A stretch of DNA of 64,000 nucleotides from Staphylococcus gallinarum (GTDB lineage: Bacteria > Bacillota > Bacilli > Staphylococcales > Staphylococcaceae): the NCBI RefSeq assembly GCF_000875895.1, contig NZ_JXCF01000007.1, positions 434,001 to 498,000 of the forward strand. Reading direction: 5' to 3'. The notes under the pieces were generated by a model. That model made no database searches. It was not told the DNA's origin and saw only the letters and a list, made by a program, of their open reading frames with translations. The translations under genes were made by a program, and so were the position numbers. Each line of letters opens with the position of its first letter. Positions within the stretch are counted from its first letter, which is position 1. Positions 29,557 through 38,610 of this stretch are shown piece after piece.

Positions 29557-29584
29557 AACTATTTAATTTTTGTTTATGATTCAC

Positions 29585-29613
29585 ATTATACATAGGGTTA
29601 TATGTCATGTAAA
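29585..29613 (-). promoter_or_regulatory. Promoter of the lysine operon
   Basis: On the minus strand TTTACA (29613-29608) and TATAAT (29590-29585) are separated by exactly 17 bp and lie just upstream of the riboswitch aptamer. Confidence 0.88.
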
Positions 29614-29635
29614 CTGCTTTCAACAAAGTTTTTCT

Positions 29636-29650
29636 AATTTACTGAAAAAT
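29636..29650. promoter_or_regulatory. Probable CodY site upstream of the lysine operon promoter
   Basis: AATTTACTGAAAAAT matches 13 of 15 bases of the CodY consensus AATTTTCWGAAAATT. It lies about 23 bp upstream of the -35 hexamer. Confidence 0.55.
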
Positions 29651-29702
29651 TAAACTATATAATTTCCATTTAACTTTAATAGTGTATTATTTAACTAACT
29701 AA

Positions 29703-30533
29703 TTAGAATTCTTCATAATTATCCGGATCTTGTCCTTTTAATCTACCATCTGGTTGTGTTAAATTATCAATTTTTTCTAGGTCTTCATCTGTTAATGCGA
29801 AATCAAACACATCTTTATTTTGTATTTGTCTGCTAATAGAAGTAGATTTTGGAATTGGAACGACGCCGTTTTGCACATGCCATCTTAAAATAATTTGCGG
29901 AATTGTTTTATTGTACTTTTCAGCAATCGTAGCAATATTTTCATCATTAATAACAGTTGATGCTCGTCCCAGTGGACTCCATGCTTCTGTAACAATACCT
30001 TTTTCTTTGTTGAATTGAATCATTTCTTTTTGATTAAAGTAAGGATGTAGTTCGATTTGGTTAACAGCAGGTAAGACACCTGTTTCACGTTCAAGTGTTT
30101 CAATATGTTCTTGTGTAAAGTTACACACACCGATAGATTTAATTAAACCTGCTTTTTGAGCATCGATTAATGCTTTCCAAGCTTCAACATATTTACCTTG
30201 TTTAGGATTAGGCCAATGAATTAAATATAAATCAATGTAATCTACATTCAAACGATAAATTGACTCTTGAATTGCTGTTAAAGCAGCATCATAGTCTTGA
30301 TAACGTCCTGGTAATTTAGAAGTGATAATAATTTGATCTCGAGATACATGACTTATTTCTATCGCACGTCCAACTGTACCTTCATTTTCATAATTATAGG
30401 CAGTATCAAGTACTCTATAACCTTGATTAAGGGCATTTACTATAGCATGTACACCTTCAGATCCATTTAATTTGTATGTACCAAAACCAATTTGTGGCAA
30501 TACTTGGCCATCAAGCAAATTCAAATTTTTCAT
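29703..30533 (-). CDS. Aldo/keto reductase
   Basis: 276-residue NADPH-dependent oxidoreductase of the aldo/keto reductase barrel family. The catalytic tetrad is visible: Asp and Tyr in VLDTAYNYENEGTVG, Lys in IIITSKLPG and His in LYLIHWPNP; the cofactor segment IPKSTSISRQIQNK lies near the C-terminus. Bacterial relatives reduce methylglyoxal, glyoxal and 2,5-diketogluconate. The start is ATG 30533, behind AGGAGG; the longer frame has no ribosome site. It is a stand-alone gene between the lysine operon and an ABC-F gene. Confidence 0.93.
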   Translation of the reverse strand: MKNLNLLDGQVLPQIGFGTYKLNGSEGVHAIVNALNQGYRVLDTAYNYENEGTVGRAIEISHVSRDQIIITSKLPGRYQDYDAALTAIQESIYRLNVDYIDLYLIHWPNPKQGKYVEAWKALIDAQKAGLIKSIGVCNFTQEHIETLERETGVLPAVNQIELHPYFNQKEMIQFNKEKGIVTEAWSPLGRASTVINDENIATIAEKYNKTIPQIILRWHVQNGVVPIPKSTSISRQIQNKDVFDFALTDEDLEKIDNLTQPDGRLKGQDPDNYEEF

Positions 30534-30639
30534 AAACTTATTCCTCCTATTTACTTTGTCAATGTTGATTATATAACTCAACATTATCTATTTAAAATAA
30601 TTTGCCTACACAAAGTAATATTAAAAGGGGAGACAAACA

Positions 30640-30685
30640 AAAAACGCAGTTATCAAATACATTAATTTGCACTGATAACTACGTT
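30640..30685 (-). terminator. Terminator of the ABC-F gene
   Basis: AACGCAGTTATCA pairs with TGATAACTACGTT (one mismatch) around a loop of about 20 bases; on the minus strand the stem is followed by a T run. Confidence 0.8.
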
Positions 30686-30700
30686 ACTTACTAATTAAAA

Positions 30701-32305
30701 TTATTTATTTAAAACGCCTGTTTCCTTTAAATATTCCTCATATGGAATTTCTTTAGAAACAGATCCTTCTGGATTTAAATCGATGACACGATTTGCAATC
30801 GTATTTATAAATTCAAAATCATATGATGTAAAGATAATTGAACCTTTAAATGATTTCAATCCATCATTCACCGCTGTAATACTTTCTAAATCTAAGTGGT
30901 TAGTAGGTTCATCAAGTAACAATACATTCGAACTTGATAGCATCATTTTACTTAACATACAACGCACTTTTTCTCCACCAGATAAAACATCTGCTTTTTT
31001 CTTAACTTCTTCACCACTAAACAACATACGTCCTAAGAAGCCACGTAAGAAAGTTTCAGTCTGTTCATCTTCAGGTGCATATTGACGCAACCAATCAACT
31101 AAGTTCATATTTACGCCTTCGAAGTATTCAGAATTATCTTTTGGTAAGTAACTACGTGATGTTGTTACACCCCATCTAACAGAACCTTCGTCTGGTTCCA
31201 TTTCTCCAGCTAATATTTTCAGTAAAGTTGTCTTAGCAATTTCACTATCACCAATTAATACCGCTTTGTCATTTGGATCCATTGTAAATGAAATATTGTC
31301 TAATACTTTCACACCATCTACAGTTTTAGATAGGTTTTCCACAAACAATAAATCATTACCGATTTCACGTTCAGGTGTGAAGTTAACAAATGGATAACGA
31401 CGTGAAGAAGGTTGAATATCTTCTAATTCTATTTTTTCTAATTGTTTCTTACGACTTGTAGCTTGTTTTGATTTTGATGCATTGGCAGAAAATCGTGCTA
31501 CGAAATCTTGTAGTTCTTTGATTTTTTCTTCTTTTTTCTTATTTTGATCTTGTGCCATTTTCATAGCTAATTGGCTAGATTGATACCAAAAATCATAGTT
31601 ACCAACGTAGACTTTAATTTTACCATAATCTAAATCTGCAATATGAGTACATACATTATTTAAAAAGTGTCTATCATGCGAAACAACGATAACTGTATTT
31701 TCAAAATTAATTAAGAAGTCTTCTAACCAGCTAATCGCAGGAATATCTAAGCCGTTTGTAGGCTCATCTAGTAATAACACATCTGGTTCACCAAATAAAC
31801 TTTGCGCCAATAACACTTTTACTTTTTGATTATTTTCTAACTCAGACATCGTTTTATCTTGTAAATCTGCTGAAATACCTAGACCAGAAAGTAGTGTGCC
31901 TGCATCAGCTTCAGCATTCCAACCATCCATTTCAGCAAATTCACCTTCTAATTCCGCAGCGCGGATACCATCTTCATCGCTGAAATCTGGTTTCATATAA
32001 ATTTCATCTTTTTCTTTCATCACTTGATATAAACGTTCATGTCCTTTAATAACAACATCTATTACACGTTCTTCTTCATATGCGAAATGATCCTGTTTCA
32101 AAATAGCTAAACGTTCATTTTTCCCTAAAGATACATGTCCTGTTTGAGCATCTAACTCACCAGATAAAATCTTTAAAAAAGTGGATTTCCCAGCACCATT
32201 TGCGCCAATTAAGCCATAACAATTGCCATCTGTAAATTTAATATTTACATCTTCAAATAATTTACGATCACCAAATCGTAAACTTACATCAGTAACTTGT
32301 AACAT
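30701..32305 (-). CDS. ABC-F family ATPase (YkpA/YbiT type)
   Basis: 534 residues with two ABC ATPase domains joined by a charged linker (about 240-300) and no membrane segment, the hallmark of ABC-F proteins that act on ribosomes. First domain: Walker A GANGAGKST, a degenerate signature LENNQK, and LLLDEPTNGLD. Second domain: Walker A GDSEIAKTT, signature LSGGEK, and LLLDEPTNHLD. The GDSEIAKTT and LENNQK departures also occur in the S. aureus protein as I recall. YkpA/YbiT members are not the antibiotic-resistance group; a translation role is inferred. Starts behind AAAGGAG. Confidence 0.9.
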   Translation of the reverse strand: MLQVTDVSLRFGDRKLFEDVNIKFTDGNCYGLIGANGAGKSTFLKILSGELDAQTGHVSLGKNERLAILKQDHFAYEEERVIDVVIKGHERLYQVMKEKDEIYMKPDFSDEDGIRAAELEGEFAEMDGWNAEADAGTLLSGLGISADLQDKTMSELENNQKVKVLLAQSLFGEPDVLLLDEPTNGLDIPAISWLEDFLINFENTVIVVSHDRHFLNNVCTHIADLDYGKIKVYVGNYDFWYQSSQLAMKMAQDQNKKKEEKIKELQDFVARFSANASKSKQATSRKKQLEKIELEDIQPSSRRYPFVNFTPEREIGNDLLFVENLSKTVDGVKVLDNISFTMDPNDKAVLIGDSEIAKTTLLKILAGEMEPDEGSVRWGVTTSRSYLPKDNSEYFEGVNMNLVDWLRQYAPEDEQTETFLRGFLGRMLFSGEEVKKKADVLSGGEKVRCMLSKMMLSSSNVLLLDEPTNHLDLESITAVNDGLKSFKGSIIFTSYDFEFINTIANRVIDLNPEGSVSKEIPYEEYLKETGVLNK

Positions 32306-32450
32306 GTATTTACTCCTTTATTCGTTAATCTACCGGACAAATTATAACACAATTAACTTGGACTTTCGACCATTCTCGATGGAGTAATGCTTGTTTGTGT
32401 TATGCGTGTTATAATAATATAGAATAAATTTATGTACGAAGGAGAAAAGT

Positions 32451-33350
32451 ATGGCCAGAGACGAAAAAGATATTGTAGGCTCAATTGAGTTTTTAGAAGT
32501 AATCGGTTTAGAAGGATCTACTTATAAATTAAAAGGACCTAACGGCGAAGAAGTAAAGCTCAATCAATCTGAAATTCAAGATGATGATGAATTAGAAATC
32601 GGTGAAGAATATAGTTTCTTCATTTATCCAAATAGATCAGGAGATTTATTTGCCACACAAAACATGCCTGATATTACGACAGATAAGTATGATTTTGTAA
32701 AAGTATTAAAAACAGACAGAGATGGTGCACATGTTGACGTAGGTTTACCTCGTGAAGTATTAGTACCATGGGAAGATTTACCAAAAGTTAAAACTGTCTG
32801 GCCGACACAAGGTGACGAATTACTCGTTACATTAAGAATCGATAGAGAGAAAAATATGTTTGCACGTTTAGCATCAGAGACAATCGTCGAAAAAATGTAT
32901 ACGCCTGTACACGATGAATCATTACAAAATAAAATAATAGAGGCAAGACCATACCGTTTATTAAGAATCGGTAGTTTCCTATTATCAAAAGAAGGGCATA
33001 AAATTTTCGTTCACGAATCAGAACGTAAAGCTGAACCTCGCTTAGGCGAAAATGTCGAGGTACGAATTATTGGTCACAATGACAATGGCGAACTTAATGG
33101 GTCATTTTTACCATTAGCCCATGAACGTTTAGATGATGATGGACAACATATCTTTGACTTATTAGTTGAATACGATGGAGAATTACCGTTTTGGGATAAA
33201 TCTAGTCCAGAAGCGATAAAAGAGGTGTTCAATATGAGCAAGGGTGCATTTAAACGAGCAATCGGACATTTATATAAACAAAAAATAATTAACATTGAAA
33301 CAGGAAAGATCTCTTTAACTAAAAAGGGATGGAGTAGGGTAGAAGACTAA
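32451..33350 (+). CDS. cvfB: Conserved virulence factor B, S1-like RNA-binding protein
   Basis: 299 residues, very close to S. aureus CvfB. It has tandem S1/OB-fold RNA-binding domains (repeats near 1-60, 65-135 and 140-215, for example GPNGEEVKLNQSEI and RDGAHVDVGLPREVLVPW) and a C-terminal winged helix (about 225-299, ending TKKGWSRVED). In S. aureus it binds RNA and affects haemolysin, nuclease and virulence through the agr pathway. ATG 32451 follows GAAGGAG. It is divergent from the ABC-F gene. Confidence 0.95.
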   Translation: MARDEKDIVGSIEFLEVIGLEGSTYKLKGPNGEEVKLNQSEIQDDDELEIGEEYSFFIYPNRSGDLFATQNMPDITTDKYDFVKVLKTDRDGAHVDVGLPREVLVPWEDLPKVKTVWPTQGDELLVTLRIDREKNMFARLASETIVEKMYTPVHDESLQNKIIEARPYRLLRIGSFLLSKEGHKIFVHESERKAEPRLGENVEVRIIGHNDNGELNGSFLPLAHERLDDDGQHIFDLLVEYDGELPFWDKSSPEAIKEVFNMSKGAFKRAIGHLYKQKIINIETGKISLTKKGWSRVED

Positions 33351-33397
33351 ACCCCGCCACAAAGAAGACAATATAATAGATAAATATTTATATTCCC

Positions 33398-33440
33398 AAC
33401 CGAAATACACTACAAATTTGTAGTGTATTTCGGTTTTTTT
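33398..33440 (+). terminator. Terminator of cvfB
   Basis: A perfect 38-base palindrome beginning AACCGAAATACACTACAAA, ending in a run of seven T. In practice four central bases would form the loop. Confidence 0.93.
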
Positions 33441-33577
33441 ATTAACATTTACTATTTTCAACGTAATCTCTGTAATATTGCACACACCTAAAAATGTATT
33501 AGAAACCGCTAAATGACAATGTTTTCAAGTACATTTAAACACCTGAAATATTTCAATTATAAATTTTGTAAATAACA

Positions 33578-33605
33578 TCAACATTTTCTTAACATATCTT
33601 TTACA
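33578..33605 (+). promoter_or_regulatory. PhoP box (three direct repeats) upstream of pstS
   Basis: TCAACA (33578), TTAACA (33589) and TTTACA (33600) recur at exactly 11-bp spacing. PhoP of Bacillus binds such TTAACA-type repeats on one face of the helix. They lie 100 bp before pstS, where a Pho-regulated promoter should be. Confidence 0.8.
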
Positions 33606-33705
33606 TTAAACTCATTTGTAATTAATAAACGATGTGTAGTATAGGGATTGTAAGAACTACATATAAAACACATATGGGTTATTTATCTATTAGGAGGATG
33701 TTTCA

Positions 33706-34671
33706 ATGAAAAATTGGCAATTAGTTGGTACTACAGTAATTGGCGCTTCACTTTTATTAGGTGCTTGTGGTGGCGGTAATAGCGGCTCAGGCGAAGGTAA
33801 AGGTAGCGGGGAAGTTAAAGGCGATGGTTCGTCAACAGTAGGCCCTATCATTGAAAAATTAAATGAAAAATTCGCAAAAGATAATAAAGATGTAACAGTA
33901 TCTAACGGTACAGCTGGTACTGGTGGAGGATTTGAAAAATTCATTTCGGGAAATACTGATTTCTCAAATGCTTCAAGACCAATAAAAGATGAAGAAAAGA
34001 AAAAATTAGAAGATAAAGGCATCAAATATGATGAATTCAAAATTGCACAAGATGGTGTAACAATTGCAGTAAATAAAGAAAACGACTTTGTAAATGAATT
34101 AACTAAAGAACAGTTAAAAGAAATTTATTCTGGTAAAGCAAAAACATGGAAAGATGTTAACTCTAAATGGCCAGACAAAGAAATCAAAGCATTTTCACCT
34201 GACCAATCTCACGGAACTTATGACTTCTTCACAGAAGAAATTATGGACAAAGGTGATATTAAAGCAGAGAAAAATGCCGATACAAACGTAATTGTTTCAT
34301 CTGTTGAGAAAAACAAACAAGGTGTTGGTTACTTCGGTTATAACTTCTATCAACAAAATAAAGATAAATTGAAAGAAGTTAAAATCAAGGATGACAACGG
34401 TAAGTTAACTGAACCAACTAAGAAAACAATCCAAGATGGTTCTTATGCATTAAGTAGACCATTATTCATCTACACAAACGAGAAGAAATTAAAAGATAAC
34501 AAAGGATTCCAAGATTTCATGAAATTTGTCATCGATGACAAAGGTAAATCAGCTGAAGATGCAGGATTCGTCGCTTTACCTAAGAAAGACTACAAAGAAC
34601 AAAAAGATAAATTAGATGACATCATTGGTAAAGAAAGTAAAAAAGAAGATAGCAAAAAAGAAGACAAATAA
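33706..34671 (+). CDS. pstS: Phosphate ABC transporter substrate-binding lipoprotein
   Basis: 321-residue phosphate receptor. The lipoprotein signal ends in the lipobox LLGAC with Cys21, so it is anchored to the outer face of the membrane. The phosphate-binding stretches GDGSSTVGP and [25 protein letters not shown] are near the N-terminus, and [12 protein letters not shown] forms the second part of the site. The C-terminus is a lysine/glutamate-rich tail. It starts behind AGGAGG. The gene heads the pst operon and should be induced by low phosphate through PhoPR. Confidence 0.96.
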   Translation: MKNWQLVGTTVIGASLLLGACGGGNSGSGEGKGSGEVKGDGSSTVGPIIEKLNEKFAKDNKDVTVSNGTAGTGGGFEKFISGNTDFSNASRPIKDEEKKKLEDKGIKYDEFKIAQDGVTIAVNKENDFVNELTKEQLKEIYSGKAKTWKDVNSKWPDKEIKAFSPDQSHGTYDFFTEEIMDKGDIKAEKNADTNVIVSSVEKNKQGVGYFGYNFYQQNKDKLKEVKIKDDNGKLTEPTKKTIQDGSYALSRPLFIYTNEKKLKDNKGFQDFMKFVIDDKGKSAEDAGFVALPKKDYKEQKDKLDDIIGKESKKEDSKKEDK

Positions 34672-34712
34672 GTATTAAAACATATTTAAAGGTTGGGATT
34701 CTGGATTAGGGG

Positions 34713-34742
34713 TGACAAAGTGGTCTATGTGCCACTTTGTCA
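34713..34742 (+). other. Intercistronic hairpin between pstS and pstC
   Basis: TGACAAAGTGG and CCACTTTGTCA form a perfect 11-bp stem with an 8-base loop, extended by GGATT/AATCC. There is no T-tract, so partial termination or protection of the pstS mRNA end is more likely than full termination; pstS normally needs more product than the permease. Confidence 0.65.
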
Positions 34743-34875
34743 ATCCAATTCCTTGTTCAATACATCTAATAATTATAGCGTGTGCTGTTATGTTTTTACT
34801 AACGCTTAAATTAACGGATGTGAACATCCCAGCCTTTATTCATATTTGGGAGTTTAATAGAAAGAAGGGAAATTT

Positions 34876-35805
34876 ATGGCAAATCAGAACCTTTCAGTAA
34901 GTGAAATGATCGCTAAAAATAATGCTAATAAAAAAGGAATAAGCAATAAACTTGTTCCAATTATCTTGGGAATTATTGCATTGTTTTCAATCCTCACTAC
35001 TGTCGGCATAATCGTAACATTACTAACTGAAACAATTACATTCTTCACACGAGTTCCAATTACCGATTTCTTATTCACTAAAGATTGGAATCCATTTTCT
35101 TCTAATCCAGAATATGGTATTTGGGCTTTAATCTTAGGAACGTTAAAAATTACCTTTATCGCTACGATTGTTGCAGTACCAATTGGTTTAGGAGCAGCAT
35201 TATATTTAAGTGAATATGCATCGCAACGTTCTAAAAAAATCATTAAACCAATCTTAGAAATACTGTCAGGTATTCCAACTATTGTATTTGGTTTCTTTGC
35301 ATTAACATTTGTAACACCGTTACTAAGATCAATTTTCCCAGAGTTGGGTAGTTTTAACTCAATTAGTCCTGGAATTGTCGTTGGTGTAATGATTATTCCA
35401 CTCATTTCAAGTATGAGTGAAGATGCTATGTCATCTGTACCTAATAAAATGCGTGAAGGTGCATTAGGATTAGGGGCTACAAAATTTGAAGTTGCAACGA
35501 AGGTTGTATTACCGGCTGCCACTTCTGGTATCATGGCTTCAATTGTATTAGCAATCTCTCGTGCAATTGGAGAAACGATGATTGTATCACTTGCTGCAGG
35601 TAGTACACCAAATTCAACATTAGAGTTAACAGGTTCAATTCAGACAATGACTGGTTACATTGTTCAAGTTGCTACAGGTGATGCTACATTTGGTTCAGAT
35701 ATTTACTATAGTATCTACGCGGTTGGTTTCACATTGTTCTTGTTCACTCTTGTAATGAACTTAATATCTCAATGGATTACGAAACGCTTTAGAGAGGAGT
35801 ATTAA
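34876..35805 (+). CDS. pstC: Phosphate ABC transporter permease PstC
   Basis: 309-residue membrane protein with six helices and the permease EAA motif GLGATKFEVATKVVLPAATSG contacting PstB. It forms the phosphate channel with PstA. A hydrophilic N-terminal 25 residues precede the first helix, as is usual for Firmicute PstC. It starts behind GAAAGAAGG, 204 bases after pstS, and is followed by pstA after one base. Confidence 0.95.
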   Translation: MANQNLSVSEMIAKNNANKKGISNKLVPIILGIIALFSILTTVGIIVTLLTETITFFTRVPITDFLFTKDWNPFSSNPEYGIWALILGTLKITFIATIVAVPIGLGAALYLSEYASQRSKKIIKPILEILSGIPTIVFGFFALTFVTPLLRSIFPELGSFNSISPGIVVGVMIIPLISSMSEDAMSSVPNKMREGALGLGATKFEVATKVVLPAATSGIMASIVLAISRAIGETMIVSLAAGSTPNSTLELTGSIQTMTGYIVQVATGDATFGSDIYYSIYAVGFTLFLFTLVMNLISQWITKRFREEY

Positions 35806-35806
35806 T

Positions 35807-36724
35807 ATGGAACAAGTGAATAATAATTCAAAATCGTTAGTTAACCAAAATACAGTCGAGAAAAAACTATCTAGTCGATTAACAAAAAATAAAATTAATA
35901 AATGGGCATTTTTCGGTTGTACGATGATTGGATTACTCGTATTGGCCGTCCTATTAATAGATACACTAATCAAAGGTGCAGGTCATTTAACACCTTCATT
36001 CTTTACTAATTTTTCATCTTCTACTCCGTCAATGGCAGGGGTTAAAGGTGCATTGATTGGTACGATTTGGTTGATGATTACAATTATTCCTATCTCAATT
36101 ATTTTAGGAGTTGGTACAGCAATTTACTTGGAAGAGTATGCAAAGGATAATGCATTCACAAACTTTATTAAAGTTTGTATCGCTAACCTTGCAGGTGTAC
36201 CGTCAGTTGTATTCGGTTTACTTGGTTTAACAATTTTTGTAAGAGGTATGGGCGTTGAGGCTTTAGCATTAAGTAACTCAGTACTTGCTGCAGCATTAAC
36301 AATGTCACTATTAATCTTGCCAGTAATTATCGTTGCCAGCCAAGAAGCTATTAGGTCCGTTCCAAATTCTGTTAGAGAAGCTTCTTATGGATTAGGTGGT
36401 AATAAATGGCAAACTATTCGCCGTGTTGTATTACCAGCTGCTATTCCTGGAATCTTAACTGGTTTTATCTTAGCGCTATCTCGTGCATTAGGTGAAACAG
36501 CACCGTTAATATTAATCGGTATACCAACCGTATTATTAAACTTACCGTCAAGCGTATTCGATCAATTCCAAGCACTACCAATGGCAATTTATAATTGGGC
36601 GAAATTACCTCAAGATGAGTTCCAAAATGTTGCTTCTGCAGGAATTATCGTCTTACTCATTATCTTATTATTAATGAATGCTATCGCTATATTCTTAAGA
36701 AATAAATACAGTAAAAAATATTAA
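35807..36724 (+). CDS. pstA: Phosphate ABC transporter permease PstA
   Basis: 305-residue permease with six membrane helices and the EAA-type loop GLGGNKWQTIRRVVLPAAIPG. The cytoplasmic N-terminus of about 40 residues is basic. It starts behind AGAGGAG, one base after pstC, and is followed by a 78-base gap and then pstB. Together with PstC it makes the membrane pore. Confidence 0.95.
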   Translation: MEQVNNNSKSLVNQNTVEKKLSSRLTKNKINKWAFFGCTMIGLLVLAVLLIDTLIKGAGHLTPSFFTNFSSSTPSMAGVKGALIGTIWLMITIIPISIILGVGTAIYLEEYAKDNAFTNFIKVCIANLAGVPSVVFGLLGLTIFVRGMGVEALALSNSVLAAALTMSLLILPVIIVASQEAIRSVPNSVREASYGLGGNKWQTIRRVVLPAAIPGILTGFILALSRALGETAPLILIGIPTVLLNLPSSVFDQFQALPMAIYNWAKLPQDEFQNVASAGIIVLLIILLLMNAIAIFLRNKYSKKY

Positions 36725-36802
36725 TCATAGAGAGACTAAAATGGGAAAATTGCAAAGCTTTATCAATATTTGCAAACAGTCTGAATAAAAGGAGTTTTAA
36801 TT

Positions 36803-37678
36803 ATGACTAAAAATGATATTATCGAAGAAAAATCAGCACTAGATGCTCACACAGATCACGACGCAACGCCTGTGACTACAATCGAAGCTGAAAAGAAAGA
36901 CAATAAAATTCCAGATAGCGAAAAGAAAATCGTGTACTCAACTAAAAATTTAGATTTATGGTATGGTGAAAATCATGCACTAAAAAATATTAATCTAGAT
37001 ATTTTAGAGAATAATGTAACAGCAATTATCGGTCCATCAGGTTGTGGTAAATCAACTTATATCAAGACATTAAACAGAATGGTAGAACTTGTTCCAACTG
37101 TTAAAACAGCTGGTAAAATCGTATACCGTGATCAAAACATTTTTGACGAAAAGTATTCAGTTGAAAAATTAAGAACTAATGTCGGAATGGTATTCCAACA
37201 ACCTAATCCATTTCCTAAATCAATTTATGACAATATCACTTATGGGCCAAAGATTCACGGTATCAAAAATAAAAAAGTACTTGATGAAATCGTAGAAAAA
37301 TCACTTCGTGGTGCAGCAATTTGGGACGAACTAAAAGATCGTTTAGATACAAATGCTTATAGCTTATCAGGTGGACAGCAACAACGTGTTTGTATTGCCA
37401 GAACATTAGCTATTGAACCAGACGTAATTTTAATGGATGAACCAACATCTGCATTAGATCCGATTTCAACATTGAAAGTTGAAGAACTTGTTCAAGAGTT
37501 AAAAGAAAAATATTCAATCATCATCGTGACACACAATATGCAACAAGCAGCTCGTGTTTCTGATAAAACTGCCTTCTTCTTAAATGGTTATGTAAATGAA
37601 TATGATGACACTGATAAAATCTTCTCAAATCCATCAGATAAACAAACAGAAGATTATATCTCAGGTCGTTTTGGTTAA
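36803..37678 (+). CDS. pstB: Phosphate ABC transporter ATPase PstB
   Basis: 291-residue ATPase powering phosphate import. Walker [10 protein letters not shown], signature LSGGQQQR, Walker B and D-loop [12 protein letters not shown], and the switch histidine in [10 protein letters not shown] are intact. About 45 extra residues, rich in Asp, Lys and Glu, precede the ATPase core, as in other staphylococci. It starts behind AAAGGAG and is directly followed by phoU. Confidence 0.96.
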   Translation: MTKNDIIEEKSALDAHTDHDATPVTTIEAEKKDNKIPDSEKKIVYSTKNLDLWYGENHALKNINLDILENNVTAIIGPSGCGKSTYIKTLNRMVELVPTVKTAGKIVYRDQNIFDEKYSVEKLRTNVGMVFQQPNPFPKSIYDNITYGPKIHGIKNKKVLDEIVEKSLRGAAIWDELKDRLDTNAYSLSGGQQQRVCIARTLAIEPDVILMDEPTSALDPISTLKVEELVQELKEKYSIIIVTHNMQQAARVSDKTAFFLNGYVNEYDDTDKIFSNPSDKQTEDYISGRFG

Positions 37679-37685
37679 TATGCCT

Positions 37686-38336
37686 ATGGCCGTAATTAGA
37701 CATAAATATGAAGGTCAACTCGAAGACCTAATCAAAGATTTACGTCGCTTAGGTATACAAGTGTATCGCCATATCGAATTTGCATTAAACTCTTTAAGTG
37801 AAGAAGATAGAAATTACGCGAGACAAATTATTGAAAAAGATAAAGAAATAAATCAACAAGAAACCAATATAAATGAAAAGGTAATCATGTTAATTTCAAA
37901 GCAACAACCTATTGCTTCTGATTTGAGATTGATGATGGCTTCATTGAAAATTGCATCTGATTTAGAGCGAATAGGTGATAATGCTGCAAGTATCGCTGAA
38001 ATCAGATTACGTGCCAAAATTATCGATAATTACGTGTTAACACGTTTAAATACGATGGGGAAATTAGCATTATTAATGCTTAAAGATTTAGACGATGCTG
38101 CAAAAAGTAATGATATCACCTTAATCAAAGAAATCATTGAACGAGACGATGATATAGACGACTTATATAAAAACATCGTTAATACAACTTATTTAATTGA
38201 TAACGATCCATTTGTATCAGGTCAAGCCCATCTTGCTGCGAGACACTTAGAACGAATAGGTGATCATATTTGTAATGTTGCAGAAAACATATACTTTTTC
38301 ATCACTGGAAATAGGTACGAATCCTATAATAAATAA
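37686..38336 (+). CDS. phoU: Phosphate-signalling protein PhoU
   Basis: 216-residue all-helical protein with two tandem PhoU repeats; metal-binding motifs ERIGDNAASIAE and ERIGDHICNVAENI contain the E/DxxxD pattern. PhoU ties the Pst transporter to the PhoR sensor and limits phosphate uptake; it is also linked to persistence in staphylococci. The start is either ATG 37680 or 37686. I chose 37686 (MAVIRHKYEG) because family members begin with that segment; ribosome sites are weak for both, so translation is probably coupled to pstB. Confidence 0.93.
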   Translation: MAVIRHKYEGQLEDLIKDLRRLGIQVYRHIEFALNSLSEEDRNYARQIIEKDKEINQQETNINEKVIMLISKQQPIASDLRLMMASLKIASDLERIGDNAASIAEIRLRAKIIDNYVLTRLNTMGKLALLMLKDLDDAAKSNDITLIKEIIERDDDIDDLYKNIVNTTYLIDNDPFVSGQAHLAARHLERIGDHICNVAENIYFFITGNRYESYNK

Positions 38337-38427
38337 TTTAAACAATATCATCCAACTAATAGAATATAATATAATCAATAACCAAATTTGAAATTCATAT
38401 AATTAATCCTATGAAATATAACCTAAT

Positions 38428-38470
38428 AAAAAGCAAGTAAATGATTTTTTGTTCATTTACTTGCTTTTTT
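38428..38470 (+). terminator. Terminator of the pst-phoU operon
   Basis: AAAAAGCAAGTAAATGA and its exact complement surround an 8-base loop, followed by a T run. Confidence 0.93.
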
Positions 38471-38476
38471 ATTATA

Positions 38477-38505
38477 GAAAAAAACCATACGCAATGCGTA
38501 TGGTT
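38477..38505 (-). terminator. Terminator of pepF
   Basis: AACCATACGCA and TGCGTATGGTT form a near-perfect hairpin; on the minus strand it is followed by at least six T. Confidence 0.85.
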
Positions 38506-38610
38506 CAGTATTTACAAACCAGTAAATTGTAGCGCACTTGTTAGTGACGGGCACACATTAAGTCTATCTACGTATATTTTTATTTTATATCACTTTCGCA
38601 GTTAGTTAAT

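Noticed and set aside
34712..34900. 62-residue frame between pstS and pstC
   Set aside because: It spans the intercistronic hairpin and overlaps the pstC start in another frame, with no ribosome site; more likely non-coding.
34884..35534. 216-residue minus-strand reading frame antisense to pstC
   Set aside because: It is a shadow of the strongly conserved PstC frame, has no ribosome site, and its composition follows the complementary codons.
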